DNA from: Tretioscincus oriximinensis
Taxonomy: Eukaryota; Chordata; Lepidosauria; Squamata; Gymnophthalmidae
Length of the DNA: 64,000 nucleotides
Direction: 5' to 3'
NCBI GenBank assembly: GCA_022410635.1
Contig: JAJVDF010000303.1
Coordinates: 19,980 to 83,979 of the forward strand
Shown here: positions 1 through 10,689 of the stretch, piece after piece
How the letters are laid out: each line of letters begins with the position of its first letter
Numbering within the stretch: the first letter of the stretch is position 1
Notes under the pieces: model-generated
What the model was told of the DNA's origin: nothing
Seen by the model: the letters and a program-made list of their open reading frames with translations, nothing else
Database searches by the model: none
Made by a program: the position numbers and the translations under genes

Positions 1-113
1 TGCTGTTGCTGTTGCTGCTGCTGCTCCTCCTCCTCCTCCTGCTCCTCCTCCTGCTCCTCCTCCTCCTCCTGCTCCTCCTGCTCCTCCTTCTCCTGCTCCT
101 CCTTCTTTTTACC
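1..113. repeat. Imperfect (TGC/TCC)n trinucleotide microsatellite
   Basis: Pyrimidine-rich trinucleotide repeat that changes from TGCTGT units to TCC and TGC units and then to TTC. It is cut by the left edge of the window. It resembles the pyrimidine tracts that follow SINE 3' ends elsewhere in this window (33.9 and 48.5 kb), but no SINE body is visible because the edge removes it. Confidence 0.9.
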
Positions 114-1371
114 AGGGTCTTCCTGGTGAGTCTTCTATTCTCATTCTGTGTCCAAATTTATCTAAACTTCAGCACTCTGCATTAAGATTGGGCAATTTAT
201 GTTGGGTATGAATTAGTCCTCTCTCTTTCACACCCTTTCCACACTCACCCACATGTGATTTTGAACTTTCCCCCAATCTTAGCCAATCAAAATGGGTTAA
301 ACTTTTGGAGAGAGTTGGTTTTTTTAATTAAATGGATTTTAAAAAATCCATTTGTTGCCATAGGAACAGCTTTATCAAAGACAGACATGCATGAAATGGG
401 AAATAAAGTTGATTGGGCAAAAGAAACTATGTGGAAAAAAGTACAGGATTAGCGTATGGGACATTCCCCACCAGATTTCAGCATACGAAAGACAAAGAAA
501 ACAGCTGGCCTTGCTGATCTTTAAAGCAACCTGAAATGAAATGACTGAAGAAAAGCTCCCTGTGGCGTAAAATCCTTCTTCATGAAACAAAGCAAGGCTC
601 CCCCACCTCTAATAAGAGAACTCGGAAGACCAAAGCGGTCTGTCCGTGTAAAATAAATGTAATCTTTCTCCAGTCCTCTGTCAGGAAAACAACAGAGAAG
701 TTCTTTTGCTGCCCCCTAGAGCGTGCAGCAGTGATGGGAAATTGCATGAGAATCTCATACAGTTTTGCCTTCTGTAGAGTGGTGTGACTAGACTCACAGG
801 GGTCCTGGGGCAGGTAAACAAAGTGGGACCCTGGGAACCCCAGAATGTATTTATTTTTATTTTATGTTCACTAATTGCTGGGCCTTTGGGGGCCCCTAAC
901 ACAGCTTGGCCAATGGTAGCGACGCCCCTGCTTCCATACAAGTATTCCCGCTCGCCCCTCCCCTGCCCAGTGTCTGATGTCATTCCAGGACCCCACCCCT
1001 GCCCAGGCCCTGCCCATTCTTTTGTTCCCAGCCCTGCCCCTTTTGGCCACATGACCTCCAGTGCCCCATGCACCAGTGATGTCATTTTTAGTTCTGGTTC
1101 CAGGGTGCCATGACATCACTTCCAGTCTCACCCCAGAAGTGACATCACCAAATGTAACACCTAAGATTTTCAGGCTATGGGAGCGAGATTGCCAGCCAAA
1201 ATACTGCCAGTATTGGCTTATCACAGGTTGCAAAATACAGTACAGGAAAAGGGCATTCTGAGCATATAGATGGGGTGCCAGATGTAAACAATAATAAACT
1301 GCCAGCTTCCTGTTTCTCTGTTTCCTGGTAGAATTCCTGTTTCCTGTTCTTAGTTGTGTTTCACTTTTTCG
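114..1371. other. No gene; mostly unassigned, GC-rich repeat-like block at about 780-1230
   Basis: No recognisable exon. The part from about 780 to 1230 is GC-rich and contains several short palindromic TGATGTCA/TGACATCA motifs plus a phrase, CCTGCCCATTCTTTTGTT, that recurs near 20.78 kb, so it is probably an interspersed repeat. Overlapping open frames on both strands here have no recognisable domain and look like chance frames in GC-rich DNA. Confidence 0.4.
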
Positions 1372-1615
1372 ATGCTGGTTTTCACAATGAATAAGTGCTT
1401 AATGTAAACTTTTGGATGCCCCACAACTTCACAAAGCTGGTAAAAAGTGAAAGAGAGCTGTTGTTGTGCTCTCTCTCGGAAGGGCCTGCTGGGAAGTGTA
1501 GTCCAAGCAGGGGACAACCTCTTCTTCCAGCCTGTGTGGGGCCCTGCCCTGTGGACTGCAGTCCCACCCACAAGGAAAGAGTTTAGTTGCTAAGGTTGGC
1601 TGGGGGACCCATTTG
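1372..1615. repeat. Interspersed repeat family H, copy 1
   Basis: Aligns by eye with 54552-54885 in the same orientation. Shared landmarks in order are TTTCACAA, AAGTGCTTA, TTGTTGTGCTC, CTGTTGGGAAGTGTAGT-like, GTGGGGCC(C/T)TGCCCTGTGG and a final GGTTGGGGGAC-like segment. No coding capacity, no clear terminal repeats and no target duplication were seen, so the class cannot be named. The two copies differ by several small indels, suggesting moderate age. Confidence 0.6.
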
Positions 1616-2089
1616 CATCTGATTGATATGAGGTTTCTCTTGTGGTGGTAATGGAGTTTTGCACCTTTAATAATAGATTTTACCACCCTTTTCTCTTAGT
1701 GATCGCTCACTGCCCTTGCATTTCTTTTGTGACACTTTCAGACAACGAGATCTGATGGACGAGGTGGAGCACTGATTTAAACCCAGACACCCATTCATTG
1801 CGTAATTACTGATTGGATTAAATCAGCCATGGAATTCACCTGGGAAGGCAGGCAGCACATCCCAGGAAAGACAGAAAGAGCAGAAGAAGCAGAAGGCAGT
1901 CTAAGGGTTTTTTGATACCTACTTTCAAAGAATGATCTCTGGGAACTATTACCATCTACAGGTTGGGGGAACATTTCCTACATTTTGGTCTTTCCCAGGA
2001 AGAAGCATTCCTGCTCTTAGCCAATGAGCAGGAAGCATGATGGCTATATTCTAGATACTCTGGATGCCTGACTGCTCCTTATCTTGCTG
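1616..2089. other. No feature recognised
   Basis: Unassigned sequence. No exon-like frame, repeat motif or known element was recognised. Confidence 0.4.
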
Positions 2090-2262
2090 CTGTTGACCCT
2101 AAATGGCTTTGGCCTGGCTATATGAAGGAGCACCCTCTCCCATGTAAACCTGCCTGTGCATTAAGATCGCTGATAGTTCCTATATGTGCAGAGATGCAGG
2201 AATTAGGTGCACATAGGAAGGCCTTCTCTGTCATGGCCCCCACTCTATCTGGGGCTTCACTT
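2090..2262 (+). pseudogene. L2-type LINE ORF2 C-terminal fragment (first piece)
   Basis: The translation reads KEHPLPCKPACALRSL, matching the region near the C-terminus of CR1/L2-clade ORF2 proteins (pattern YLKERLLPYQPAR.LRS). It is a short, 5'-truncated relic. The next piece downstream begins further upstream in the same protein, so the two are separate fragments in direct orientation or a duplication, not one continuous copy. Confidence 0.6.
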
Positions 2263-3137
2263 GAAAATGGTTTGGAAGCTGTAGATGGTGCAGAATACAG
2301 CAGCTAGACTGCGGAATAGAACAACTGGCTGGACACACATCACGCCAGTTTTGAAGAAGAAGAAGAACTTGGTTCTTATACCCCGCTTTTCTAACCTTTC
2401 AAAGGGACTCAAAGCGGCTTACAAGGGTATTTTTGCCCAAAGGCGCACATTCTAGCTTCCCCACCAGGCTGTGGTGGTTCCCATGTATCTATTTGCAGTC
2501 AGTTGCAATTTCTTGCAATTCATACTTTCAAATAGCTGGGTTGGCTAGAGCTACAGACTAGCGGAAGGTGCTCAGCCCTCCCCACGTCCCACACAGGGCT
2601 TCGAAACCTGATCTCCCAGCTGAGAGACAGATTCCTTAGCAACTGAGCTATCTGTGCCTGCACTGGCTGCCATCTGCTACCAAGCCCAATTCAAGGTGTA
2701 GACTTTAGCTTACAAGACCCTAAATAACTTGGTCCCCAAATATCTAAAGGAACGCCTTCTCCCATACCAACCTGCGCGTGTCTTCAGATCTACAAGGGTG
2801 GTCCTCTGGTTGTACCACCCCTTTCAGCAGCCAATGGAGTGGGAACCCAGGTTAGGGCATTTTTGGTGATTGCCCCGAGTCTATGGAATAGTTTCCCCCT
2901 CGAGATGTGTCTGTCATCATCGTTGTGTTGTTTTAGAAGATCTTTGAAGATGCGCCTCTTTCACCTGGCCTTTGGCTGAAGAAATGTCATCTTTGTCCCC
3001 ACTTTTCGATGTTTTATACTGTTTTTCTTTTTCAATTTTGTATTGTTGTTTTAATTGTTATTTTGTGGTTGGGCACCCTGAGGCTTTTGGGTATAGGGTG
3101 GGTGGGGTATAAATAAAAATGAAATAATTAAATAAAT
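2263..3137 (+). mobile_element. L2-type LINE 3' end, split by a SINE
   Basis: Degenerate coding sequence continues across the inserted SINE. Before the SINE it matches the QNTAARL...HITPVLK region and after it reads YQAQFKV, TLAYKTLNNLVPKYLKERLL and PYQPAR, the C-terminal part of an L2 ORF2. A 3' untranslated region follows, ending with GGGCACCCTGAGGCTTTTGGG and a (TAAAT)-like tail. Stop codons interrupt it repeatedly. It is a dead 5'-truncated copy; the nested SINE is younger. Confidence 0.75.
2357..2660 (-). mobile_element. tRNA-headed SINE (type 2), minus strand
   Basis: Read on the minus strand, the 5' head has an RNA polymerase III A box (TAGCTCAGT) and B box (GGTTTCGAAGCCC-like). The body carries the segment that includes GCAATTGCAAGAAATTGC-like sequence, and the 3' tail ends TTTGAGTCCCTTTGAAAGG and a (TTC)n run. 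It interrupts the L2 copy around it. Other copies lie at 15.48, 17.80, 46.15 and 49.67 kb. Confidence 0.85.
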
Positions 3138-3832
3138 ACTTATAACCAGTTGACACAAGGTAAATTTAAATAAATGTCAAGAATTGTTTTGGAATGGTTA
3201 GGGAATCATGAAACACTTGACAGTGTGAATGCTCTGTTCCATCTAACCATGTGGACTATTCCCCAATCAACATGAAATGGCCCAAAATATTTCTGGAAAG
3301 TATTTCAAGCCAGCACATACTGAAAACATCTCAGATGTTCCTCTGAGGAGCTCCCGGTCTGTTCTGAAATAGTTCCCTACAAGAAATCAGATTGAAATAT
3401 CCAGGTACCTCACTGTAGAATCTACCGACATGGGCAAGATGATGCAAAATTCATTCCTGTCCTTTGTTCAAATAACCTTGAGACCCTTCAAGATTTTGCC
3501 TTCTCCGGTTTTCTGAAGCCTAATACCAGCCAAAGAAGTTAATGCTATTCATTTGATTNAAACAGACAAGTGGATTTTTAGATGATACATTACTCCATTT
3601 ATGAGAAGTTGCTGGCTGGTTACGGTTGATAATCAATTGAGCTCTTGAAAACAACCAGCTAATTGGAAGCAGCCAATCCCCTCTCTCCAGAGACGTGCTC
3701 TATCTGACAGTAAGGAACTCACAAAATGGATGGGTTATGCAAGCAGTGCAAGCAACTTGTGTGGTCAGGTGTCCAATGGGTCAACTTGTCTGTTGTTCGA
3801 CTGAGGCTTTGCGAATCCCTGATAGAATTTAA
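3138..3832. other. No feature recognised
   Basis: Unique-looking sequence with no exon-like frame and no repeat matching others in the window. Confidence 0.4.
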
Positions 3833-3866
3833 TCGTCGTCGTCGTCGTCGATTATTATTATTATTT
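3833..3866. repeat. (CGT)n followed by (ATT)n at the 3' junction of the R4/Dong element
   Basis: About six CGT units change directly into about five ATT units. The ATT part (3851-3866) abuts the 3' end of the minus-strand LINE, which reads (TAA)n on that strand. It is either target sequence or the element's own tail. Confidence 0.85.
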
Positions 3867-3960
3867 TATTGACATAAAAGCAACAGTACACCACAGCAAA
3901 CGAGAAAGATATGCTGGATTTCGTATCTCAATATCACAAAGTCGATCACTTCCCAAGTGT

Positions 3961-5094
3961 CTAGGACTGTGTGATGTATTTTCGTATGATGCGCGCAGAT
4001 CCGAGCAAAGTGGCTTTTTGCAATTGACAGATGGTGATTTTGTCAATGCCAATTGTCTTCAAGTGTTGGGCCAGGTCTTTGGGCACAGTCCCCAGTGTGC
4101 CGATTACCACTGGAATCACTTTCACTGGTTTGTGCCAGAGTCGCTGCAGTTCAATTTTCAGGTCTTGATATCGGCTGAGTTTTTCGTGCTGTTTTTCTAC
4201 AATTCTACTGTCCCCAGGTATGGCAACATCAACGATCCACACTTTGTTCTTTTCCACAATTGTGAGGTCAGGAGTATTGTGTTCCAAAACCTTGTCAGTC
4301 TGGATCCGGAAGTCCCAGAGTATTTTTGCATGTTTGTTTTCTGTAACCTTCTCTGGTTTGTGATTCCACCAGTTCTTTGCTACTGGAAGATGGTAGTTCT
4401 GGCAAAGGTTCCAGTGTATCATTTGTGCCACATAATTGTGCCTCTGTTTGTAGTCTGTTTGTGCAATTTTCTTGCAGCAGCTGAGGATGTGGTCCATCGT
4501 TTCATCAGCTTCTTGGCACAGTCTGCATTTTGGGTCATCAGTTGATTTTTCAATTCTGGCTTTGATTGCATTTGTCCTGATAGCCTGTTCTTGTGCAGCA
4601 AGTATCAAGCCCTCTGTTTCCTTCTTCAGCGAACCATTTTTCAGCCATAGCCAGGTCTTTTCTTTGTCAACTTTTCCTTCGATTTTATCAAGGAACTGTC
4701 CATGCAAGGCTTTGTTGNGCCAGCTGTCCTCTCGAGTTTGTATTGCAGTTTTCTGATACTGATTTTTTGTTTGCTGGGCTTTGAGTACTTTCCTGTTCGT
4801 GACTTCAATCAGTGCAGGTTCTTCACTGTTGCTGACATATTCTGCCAGTGAGTGCTTCTCTTCTTCAACTGTTTGTTTTACTTGCAAAAGTCCCCTGCCA
4901 CCTGATTTTCGAGGCAGGTATAGCCTGTCTACATCACTACGAGGATGCAATGAGTAGTGAATTGCCATCAGTTTTCTTGTTTTTCTGTCCAGATTATCAA
5001 GCTCTGCTTGTGTCCAGTTTATGATGCCAGCAGTGTATCTGATGACAGGAAGGGCCCAGGTGTTTATGGCTTTGATTGTATTCCCNCCGTTCAA
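3961..5094 (-). pseudogene. R4/Dong ORF C-terminal half: RT connection, CCHC knuckle and restriction-like endonuclease
   Basis: A 377-residue open stretch that nicks and supports target-primed reverse transcription in intact relatives. Visible landmarks: AINTWALPVIRYTAG (about residues 10-24) and HPRSDVDRLYLPRK (50-63), both typical of the R4/Dong post-RT region; a zinc knuckle with C190, C193, H202 and C206 or C207; and the nuclease signature PD at 275-276 followed 12 residues later by D289 in WIVDVAIPGDSR, then a lysine- and glutamate-rich helix EKLSRYQDL. Residues 3 and 126 are unknown because of N bases. The start codon given is only the first Met of the open stretch, not a real start, since the frame continues from the RT piece after a one-base shift. 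The opposite-strand 175-codon open frame here is a shadow. Confidence 0.88.
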
Positions 5095-5453
5095 TTTGCT
5101 TCTCAGAATTTCTGATCCTTTGGGTATATTCTTTGCTGACCACAGTTTTCACTTGTTCATGTTTGATGTTATCCAGCTGTAGGATGCCAAGGTATTTATA
5201 GGCTTCTGGTTGGTGGCACTTTATGGCTGTTCCATTAGGCATATTGATGCCATTGCTCTCAGTGATTTTTCCTTTCTTCAGTGCTACTGTAGCGCATTTG
5301 TCCAGGCCAAACTCCATGCTGATGTCCTTGCTGAAGATGCGAACAATATTGATCAGTGATTGTATTTCTGTTTCTGATTTTCTGTATAGCTTCAGATCAT
5401 CCATGTAGAACAAATGTGAAATCTTATGTGATTTTTTAGATGTTTGATAACCA

Positions 5454-5454
<1 letters not shown>
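5095..5454 (-). pseudogene. R4/Dong reverse transcriptase fragment with YMDD box
   Basis: The translation contains HLFYMDDLKLY; the catalytic Asp pair lies at about 5396-5401. It is followed by a DKCATVALKKG-like segment and YKYLGI, both expected after the active site in R2/R4-type RTs. Upstream the frame runs into the (ATT)n repeat, read as poly-isoleucine, so the fingers and palm before the YMDD box are absent. Near 5110-5118 the reading frame slips by one base relative to the downstream half; this could be a real indel or an assembly error close to the N at 5086. Confidence 0.85.

Positions 5455-5501
<47 letters not shown>
5455..5501. repeat. (ATT)n microsatellite at the 5' junction of the R4/Dong copy
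   Basis: About 15 uninterrupted ATT units. On the coding strand of the neighbouring LINE this is (AAT/TAA)n immediately upstream of the truncated RT, consistent with insertion into a TAA array. Confidence 0.95.
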
Positions 5502-6590
5502 CCACAAATGTTACATTGAAAATGCATATAACCAGAACAAATAGAAACAGAATGAAACATTAAACAAACAGGCAAAAATAAACACATATCCCAAATACCC
5601 CTCCCGCTTCGCCCCTGATCTATGATCTATAATGTATATAACATATTCATATGGGATTGAATGGGCACCTTATACCCCCAAGGCATATGCCACATACCCC
5701 CAAGGCCCACCACCCACAGCAAGTCACTCCATCCATTTCTATCCTCCTCTATTGGGCACCTTCTCTCTCTGTGTGCCCTTCCTCGCACCTTGTACCCTCC
5801 CTGTCATTGAGTATCCTGTGATTTTCTCTCTATATCCCTGATTCTCTCTGTGAGTGTTTCTCATCCTCTTGCTCTCTCTTTTTCTCTATTGTCTGTGACT
5901 TTCTTAACCTCTGTCTTTTTCTGCCTCCAGGCCATCCATTCCCTCTTCTCTTTCTTCCCCTATTCTTCCTTCCCCCCTTATCTTCATGTTGCCCCTGCTT
6001 CTGCTCTCCCTTCACCTCCTCCTGTTCCTCCCTTCCTTTCTGCCCCTTCTACATTCCTATCGTTTTGCTATGATCCTTCATCATTATTTTCTACCCTTCG
6101 GTTCCTCTTCCCTGCACCTTCCACTCTTCACGTGTCTGCCATAAGAAAAGGCAGCTGTCCAATATTTCAAGAAGTTCAACTCCTCCTCTTTCTTGAGCTG
6201 CAGACTGTTTTAAGAGNTGTCCAGTCCTTCAGTATGTTCCTTAAACTGGGTGCATGTTTTTTCCCCCCTGAATGGACCATTTTTGTTGGGGGGTTTGCTG
6301 CTCAGCCCAACCATTCAGAATGCAGGCATATTTCAGCCAATCAGATGCCCAGATTCCATGACATACGTGTACCACACGTATCCTGGGCACCCACAGGAAT
6401 TACTGATATAGATTTCTGTACTCAAAAAATATAAGCATTAAATAAAGTTATATTCCCGTAGTTAAACATCCGGTAGGCAGTGTGTTTCTGCCATTTATTT
6501 GTCCAGGATGTTTTGACTACCTCCCCAATTCTTCCCCTTCAGTTGCTAGTTGCTGTAAATACATCTTGAGTGTCCAGAGGGTTTTCAAGG
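5502..6590. other. No gene; pyrimidine-rich tract at about 5740-6120
   Basis: The middle part is a long CT-rich stretch without a fixed repeat unit. The plus-strand open frame across it is Ser/Phe/Leu-rich low-complexity translation. No exon was recognised. Confidence 0.5.
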
Positions 6591-7200
6591 TCCATCTGTT
6601 TAAAACATGACTTAATTTCACTTACAAACAACGATTATATCTGTGGAGCCTAATCCAAATTCTCATTATCCCCTTCAATGGGCCGTCTTAAGATTTCAGA
6701 AATCTTGGAGACTCGCATTGCTTACCGGAAGCCCTCTAGATACACTATTAATCCTGGGGCGAAAGGAAACNAGCAACTCTGCAATCAGGGCATAACGATG
6801 ATATTTCTCGAGGCCAATTAGCCTCAAGTCAAGAGAGATCTGCACATTTCTCTGCCTTATTTGCTGCCCCTTTGGACTTCAGGTGGAAAGCAGATCATAT
6901 TTGATTTACAACTACAATGATTATTATTTTTGTCTGTGATTTATTGGGAAAGCATCACTTGGAATTTTGGATTTGGCAATGCATGTCTCATTAAATGTAG
7001 GGATAAAGTTGGGTGCAAATTGCACATTTGTTTCCTTTACTCCTGACTCATATTTTGGTTTTGCAATTTCCCAGTCTGACCGAGTGCTGTCTTTCGTGGG
7101 GTTCACCATCTCCAGTCAAAAAATAGGAAAAAGCCAACCTTTGCTTCCAGGATTCTGTTAATATTTAAGCAACAAATATGTCAACATATTAATTGGCACC
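6591..7200. other. Repeat-free block, candidate conserved non-coding sequence
   Basis: Moderately AT-rich sequence with no similarity to any repeat in the window. It contains homeodomain-type core motifs such as AATTAG, ATTAAAT and CAATTAG-like words. No open frame looks like an exon. The idea that it is regulatory is inference from composition only. Confidence 0.2.
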
Positions 7201-7604
7201 CGTTCTTTCCAGCCGCTTTATGGCAGCCTGGAGCAGTTGGCAGACGACACCGAAATGGAACCATGGAGATCTTACATATGTACAGATGTGCCACGGTTTA
7301 TATACACTGAGATACAAATCTGAAGCTTGCTGTCCTATTCCTCCCACCCCTGAAATGGGTGAAACATTGATATTTTGAAATGTGGTGTCAAAAGTGGGAG
7401 AAGATATTTTAAAAATAGTTTAATGTGTATTCTGACAGCTTGTGCAATGTCCCCTTCGAGTACGTGCTAGCTTGCTGCTACAAAAATTTTGCAAAGTCCC
7501 ATCATGCTTGAAATTAGGGGCATAGAAAAGTATCAAAGCACCCAGGCTGACCCCAAAATTATGATCACTCATCCGGTCCCCACCCACCCACACTAGACCA
7601 AACA

Positions 7605-7888
7605 AATGGTGCAGTCGCTAAGAACCAGTCTTTTAAATGAGACGTTTTGTTTCGAGGCCCTGTGTCAGATGTGGAGAGGGGTGAGCACACTTTACTGGCC
7701 AATTCGAGACCACTCAGCTATTCAAAAGGAAGTAAATTTGCAATCTACATTTCAATTAGATAAATGAGTCTTACCATTAACCTGGTGGGGAAGATAGAAT
7801 AGATGTAAGGCTTCAGGTAAAAATTAACCTTATAAACCAAAGTCCCATCGGGTGAGAAGAGCAGGATATAAAAACCAGATTATTATTC
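7605..7888 (+). mobile_element. Type 2 SINE subfamily b, plus strand
   Basis: Head contains GCAGTCGCTAAG and the body has GTGGAGAGGGGTGAGCAC, AAGTAAATTTGCAATCTAC, CTGGTGGGGAAGATAGAAT and a 3' end GGATATAAAAACC(A)GATT. It differs from subfamily a by the TTTGCAATCTACATTT block in place of the AAATTGCAACTGACTGC block. A (TTC/TCA)n tail follows. Confidence 0.75.
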
Positions 7889-7898
7889 TTCGTTGTCG

Positions 7899-7931
<33 letters not shown>

Positions 7932-7932
7932 C
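7889..7932. repeat. (TCA/CAT)n microsatellite at SINE tail
   Basis: Starts as TTCGTTGTCGTC and becomes a pure CAT run. It grew from the 3' tail of the adjacent SINE. Confidence 0.9.
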
Positions 7933-7974
7933 TGAAATCTGTTCTCAGGTCCCATGGCATGAGTTTGCTTCACA

Positions 7975-8130
7975 CAAGTTAAAATCCGCAATGTAGGAAA
8001 GGATTGCAGAATGCAGCCATCACACATACTATAAATCCACGTGGACCTGATGAGACAACAACTAACTAGGAAGTAAATACTGAGCATGCTCAGCCAGCGA
8101 TTCTGCATTGTCCTTTGCTGCCGTTGTCCA
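7975..8130 (+). repeat. Interspersed repeat family D, copy 1 (partial)
   Basis: Shares ACTAACTAGGAAGTAAA, CTGAGCATGCTCAG and TTCTGCATTGTC with 34240-34600 (same orientation) and, inverted, with 14100-14330. The CTGAGCATGCTCAG core is a 14-bp perfect palindrome. Confidence 0.55.
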
Positions 8131-9404
8131 CAGAAAGAGATTACATAAAGAATCAGCTATACGATATCCTGGGGAAATGGAACTATTTTCCAGTATCATT
8201 GCTTAAGCTCCATTAGGATCCAAGGTGAAGTCTACAATGTCTCTACCAATGCAGTAAGAACGTGTTGTGTGGAGGTGACCTTACTTTGAAAGTGTTTGCA
8301 ACAGTGAAAATCCCCATTCCTCTGAGAGCTCGTAGCATTTTTCTCCTCTTAACACCATATAAGCGTAGGGTTGCTACATGGGCCATCCAAAATCCAGGNA
8401 CCATTTTGGACATTTTACCCTGCCCATCACCATGACATTTTGTGGGCCTGGGGAGGGGGCATTGGGTGCATGGGTGGCATGGGGTGGGGTAGGGTGGTGG
8501 CGTGGTTTGGGCAGGGCCAAGCCCATAAACCCCTTTAGACTATAGTCCTGCCCAGACCACACCCTTACCCCATCCTGCCTCATCCATCCCTTACCCAAGC
8601 CCACAAATGGCTGGCTTTTAAATGCTCCTCCAGTCCAGCCCCTCCCTCTCANCCTCCCTCCTTCCCACCCTTGCCTTCTTTTCTGTATCTGACATACCTG
8701 ACACAAAGGGAGAATGTGTGGTGGTGAACTAAAGCCAGGATGAAGCATCCCATGTACCTGGCTTCAGAATGGACATCCTGATAACTTATATGAGAATCTC
8801 ATATTTATAACCCCAAGGTGATTGATATCTTCCCCTTATCCTCCATTCTGTGTGTTTTCTTCGGTTATCTTCCTATATAAGACGAAAAAGGAAGGTGCAG
8901 CTCAGATCCTCCACTGCAAAGAGGAAATAAATAACTGTTCAATTTCCCAATCCAATTAATGGGAGTTGAATTAGACCAATTTAAATGTGAATAAACACAA
9001 TTTGAATTAATCTGCTTCCGGGCTGCAGGGCTCCCAAAGGATATGTCATTGACATGCAAGGATTCACTGAAGTCATCAAATATTCTAATCTGATTTGCAT
9101 GTTTGAAAGCACTTTCATTTCAGCTTCATTCACCTGTCTGACAGCAAGGTGAAAGGAACGGAAGGGGCAACTGGCTGAATGGAAGAAGGTGAAGAGAAAT
9201 GTGGAAGCTCTGATAATAAACATACACACCACATACACAAACTTTGCCCCCATAATGCAAACCCAAATCTCAAACTCTTGGCTCACTCAGCTGCTATTTT
9301 TATTCTATGTTTGCTTGGGGGTAGGGTCTTTTTCTTACAATTTTTAATTTTTTTGGGGGGGTCTATATAAGCAACTCATGTTAATTTCATCTGAGTCTTT
9401 GAAA
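8131..9404. other. No gene; G-rich repeat-like block at about 8360-8760
   Basis: A segment near 8365 begins TAGGGTTGCTACATGGGCCATCC, reminiscent of hAT ends, and continues as GGGTGG-rich sequence. No matching opposite end or target duplication was found, so it is not called as a transposon. The remainder is unassigned. Confidence 0.35.
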
Positions 9405-9861
9405 TGGGTGAGGAGGGAACCAAGTCTCTCAGGAAAATTTGACTATCCCCTCCTTCACCAAATCCGTTTTATTAACTTATTTATTAACTTTATTAATTTG
9501 TTATTTACAGTTCAAACAAAATTGCTCATAACAAATACCTGGAAAAAACAGGAAGGGTTAATCCTCTGCTTCCATTGCAGTATCTAATTGTCTTTAAGGT
9601 CACGCACCCACACCATCACTATTTTCAGTGACTAGGCATACACGCCCTTATCAGCAGACTTCTTTGACACCAGAGTATGTCCTTTCAATTGCTTACAACT
9701 GCATAAAAAACCAGCACATTCTGCAAAATGAAATCCAAGATGGAAACAGCACGGTTTGCTTTACCAGATCCCTGCATATGCATTACAATAATAATTCTAT
9801 GCAAAAGTAAAATGGCTGAAGTATTGCTAACTTTTACAACTGATCAAAACACATCTTCACA
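9405..9861 (-). mobile_element. Solo-LTR-like repeat, family F copy 1 (minus strand)
   Basis: Aligns with 42665-42934 in the same orientation. Read on the minus strand it starts TGTGAAG, ends CTCACCCA (TG...CA), and carries AATAAA (9468-9473 on the opposite strand) shortly before a conserved GGAGGGG-type segment near its 3' end, as in LTRs. No flanking duplication or retroviral coding sequence is visible, so an LTR identity is likely but not proven. Confidence 0.5.
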
Positions 9862-10242
9862 GGTAATATAACAGCAATACTGTCTTCTTGTTCCTATGCA
9901 ACAACATGGAATATTAAAGGTATTGGGGTATTCCGGATTTAACATAAATTCCAGGTTTAAACAGCTCATCTGGAAGGGACCTATAGGCAGAAAGAGCTGG
10001 AGCTGTTTGCTCTTATCATTGGGTTATAGACGATCCCACATGTTCTCTTACTCTTCAGTGAAAAAGAGCTGGATTTCCTAGAGGAGATTGCTAAGGACAA
10101 AAAGAAACAATTAGCACATAAATTATGTTCATAGGTGAGGCATAGCAGATGTTAGGGTATTTGTGGAGATTCCTGTAGCAGCAGCAAGTTGGATGGAAAC
10201 AATATAGAAATTAGATTTAAGCTTTGTTTCTTTCAATTAACT
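9862..10242. other. No feature recognised
   Basis: Unassigned AT-rich sequence without repeat matches or exon-like frames. Confidence 0.4.
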
Positions 10243-10334
10243 TAGAGATGAATTGGGCAAAATGATGATATGTTTTCCAGGCCACAAGTGGGACCTACGT
10301 GCCGGAATTGTCTTTGTCGGCCAATTCATCTCTA
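10243..10334. other. Perfect 14-bp inverted repeat around a repeat-free core
   Basis: TAGAGATGAATTGG at 10243-10256 is the exact reverse complement of CCAATTCATCTCTA at 10321-10334, with a 64-bp spacer. The surrounding 10.2-10.65 kb is repeat-free and contains ATTAATTAA-type motifs, so it could be part of a regulatory element. Function is unknown. Confidence 0.4.
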
Positions 10335-10689
10335 GTCGAATCTCTCCTTTCAGCCCTCCATTTTTATCTTGTGTCCCCCCACCCCTTATCTCCTCTCCCT
10401 TTGTCCATGGCTATTTTGAGGTGGAGAACAGAACGGTACAGCCGCTCAATTAATTCCTCATTCTAAAGCTCCAATAAAATCAATTTGGATGAGTCCCCGT
10501 GTCGTTGAGCTGACATCATAATACGGCAATTAGAAGCAACTTTCATCTTCCCAGTTCCTTTGAAGGTTTTGATTGCAATTAATTAAACATGCATTGCTTT
10601 CAAAGAGGAAATTGGATGAGGAGCTAGAAAAAAATGGGATGGACCCTGATTGGAAGGATGATACCTCCTCCCCTCAGTCAACAATGCCA
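10335..10689. other. Repeat-free block, candidate non-coding regulatory sequence
   Basis: Contains CAATAAAATCAATTTGG, GGCAATTAGAAG and GCAATTAATTAAAC, AT-rich motifs typical of homeodomain sites. No exon was seen. Conservation cannot be tested here. Confidence 0.2.

Larger units (their letters stand above)
3867..5454 (-). mobile_element. R4/Dong-clade non-LTR retrotransposon, 5'-truncated
   Basis: Minus-strand remnant holding, in order, the end of a reverse transcriptase with its YMDD box, the connecting region, a CCHC zinc knuckle and a restriction-like endonuclease, then a 3' UTR of only about 95 bp. This order (RT first, then CCHC and a PD...D nuclease) defines R2/R4-type LINEs as opposed to AP-endonuclease LINEs. 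Both ends touch (ATT)n, which is (TAA)n on the coding strand; the Dong element of silkworm is known for insertion in TAA repeats. One frameshift and two N bases lie inside. The N-terminal part of the protein is missing, so the copy is dead. Confidence 0.88.

Noticed and set aside
681..1233. Overlapping frames of 109-134 codons
   Set aside because: Frames on both strands overlap in GC-rich repeat-like DNA; no domain and no splice-site support.
4018..4545. 175-codon plus-strand open frame
   Set aside because: Lies opposite the R4/Dong endonuclease coding strand, which has clear domain motifs; this is its shadow.
8360..8760. hAT-like element beginning TAGGGTTGCTACATGG
   Set aside because: No matching inverted end and no 8-bp duplication could be found.
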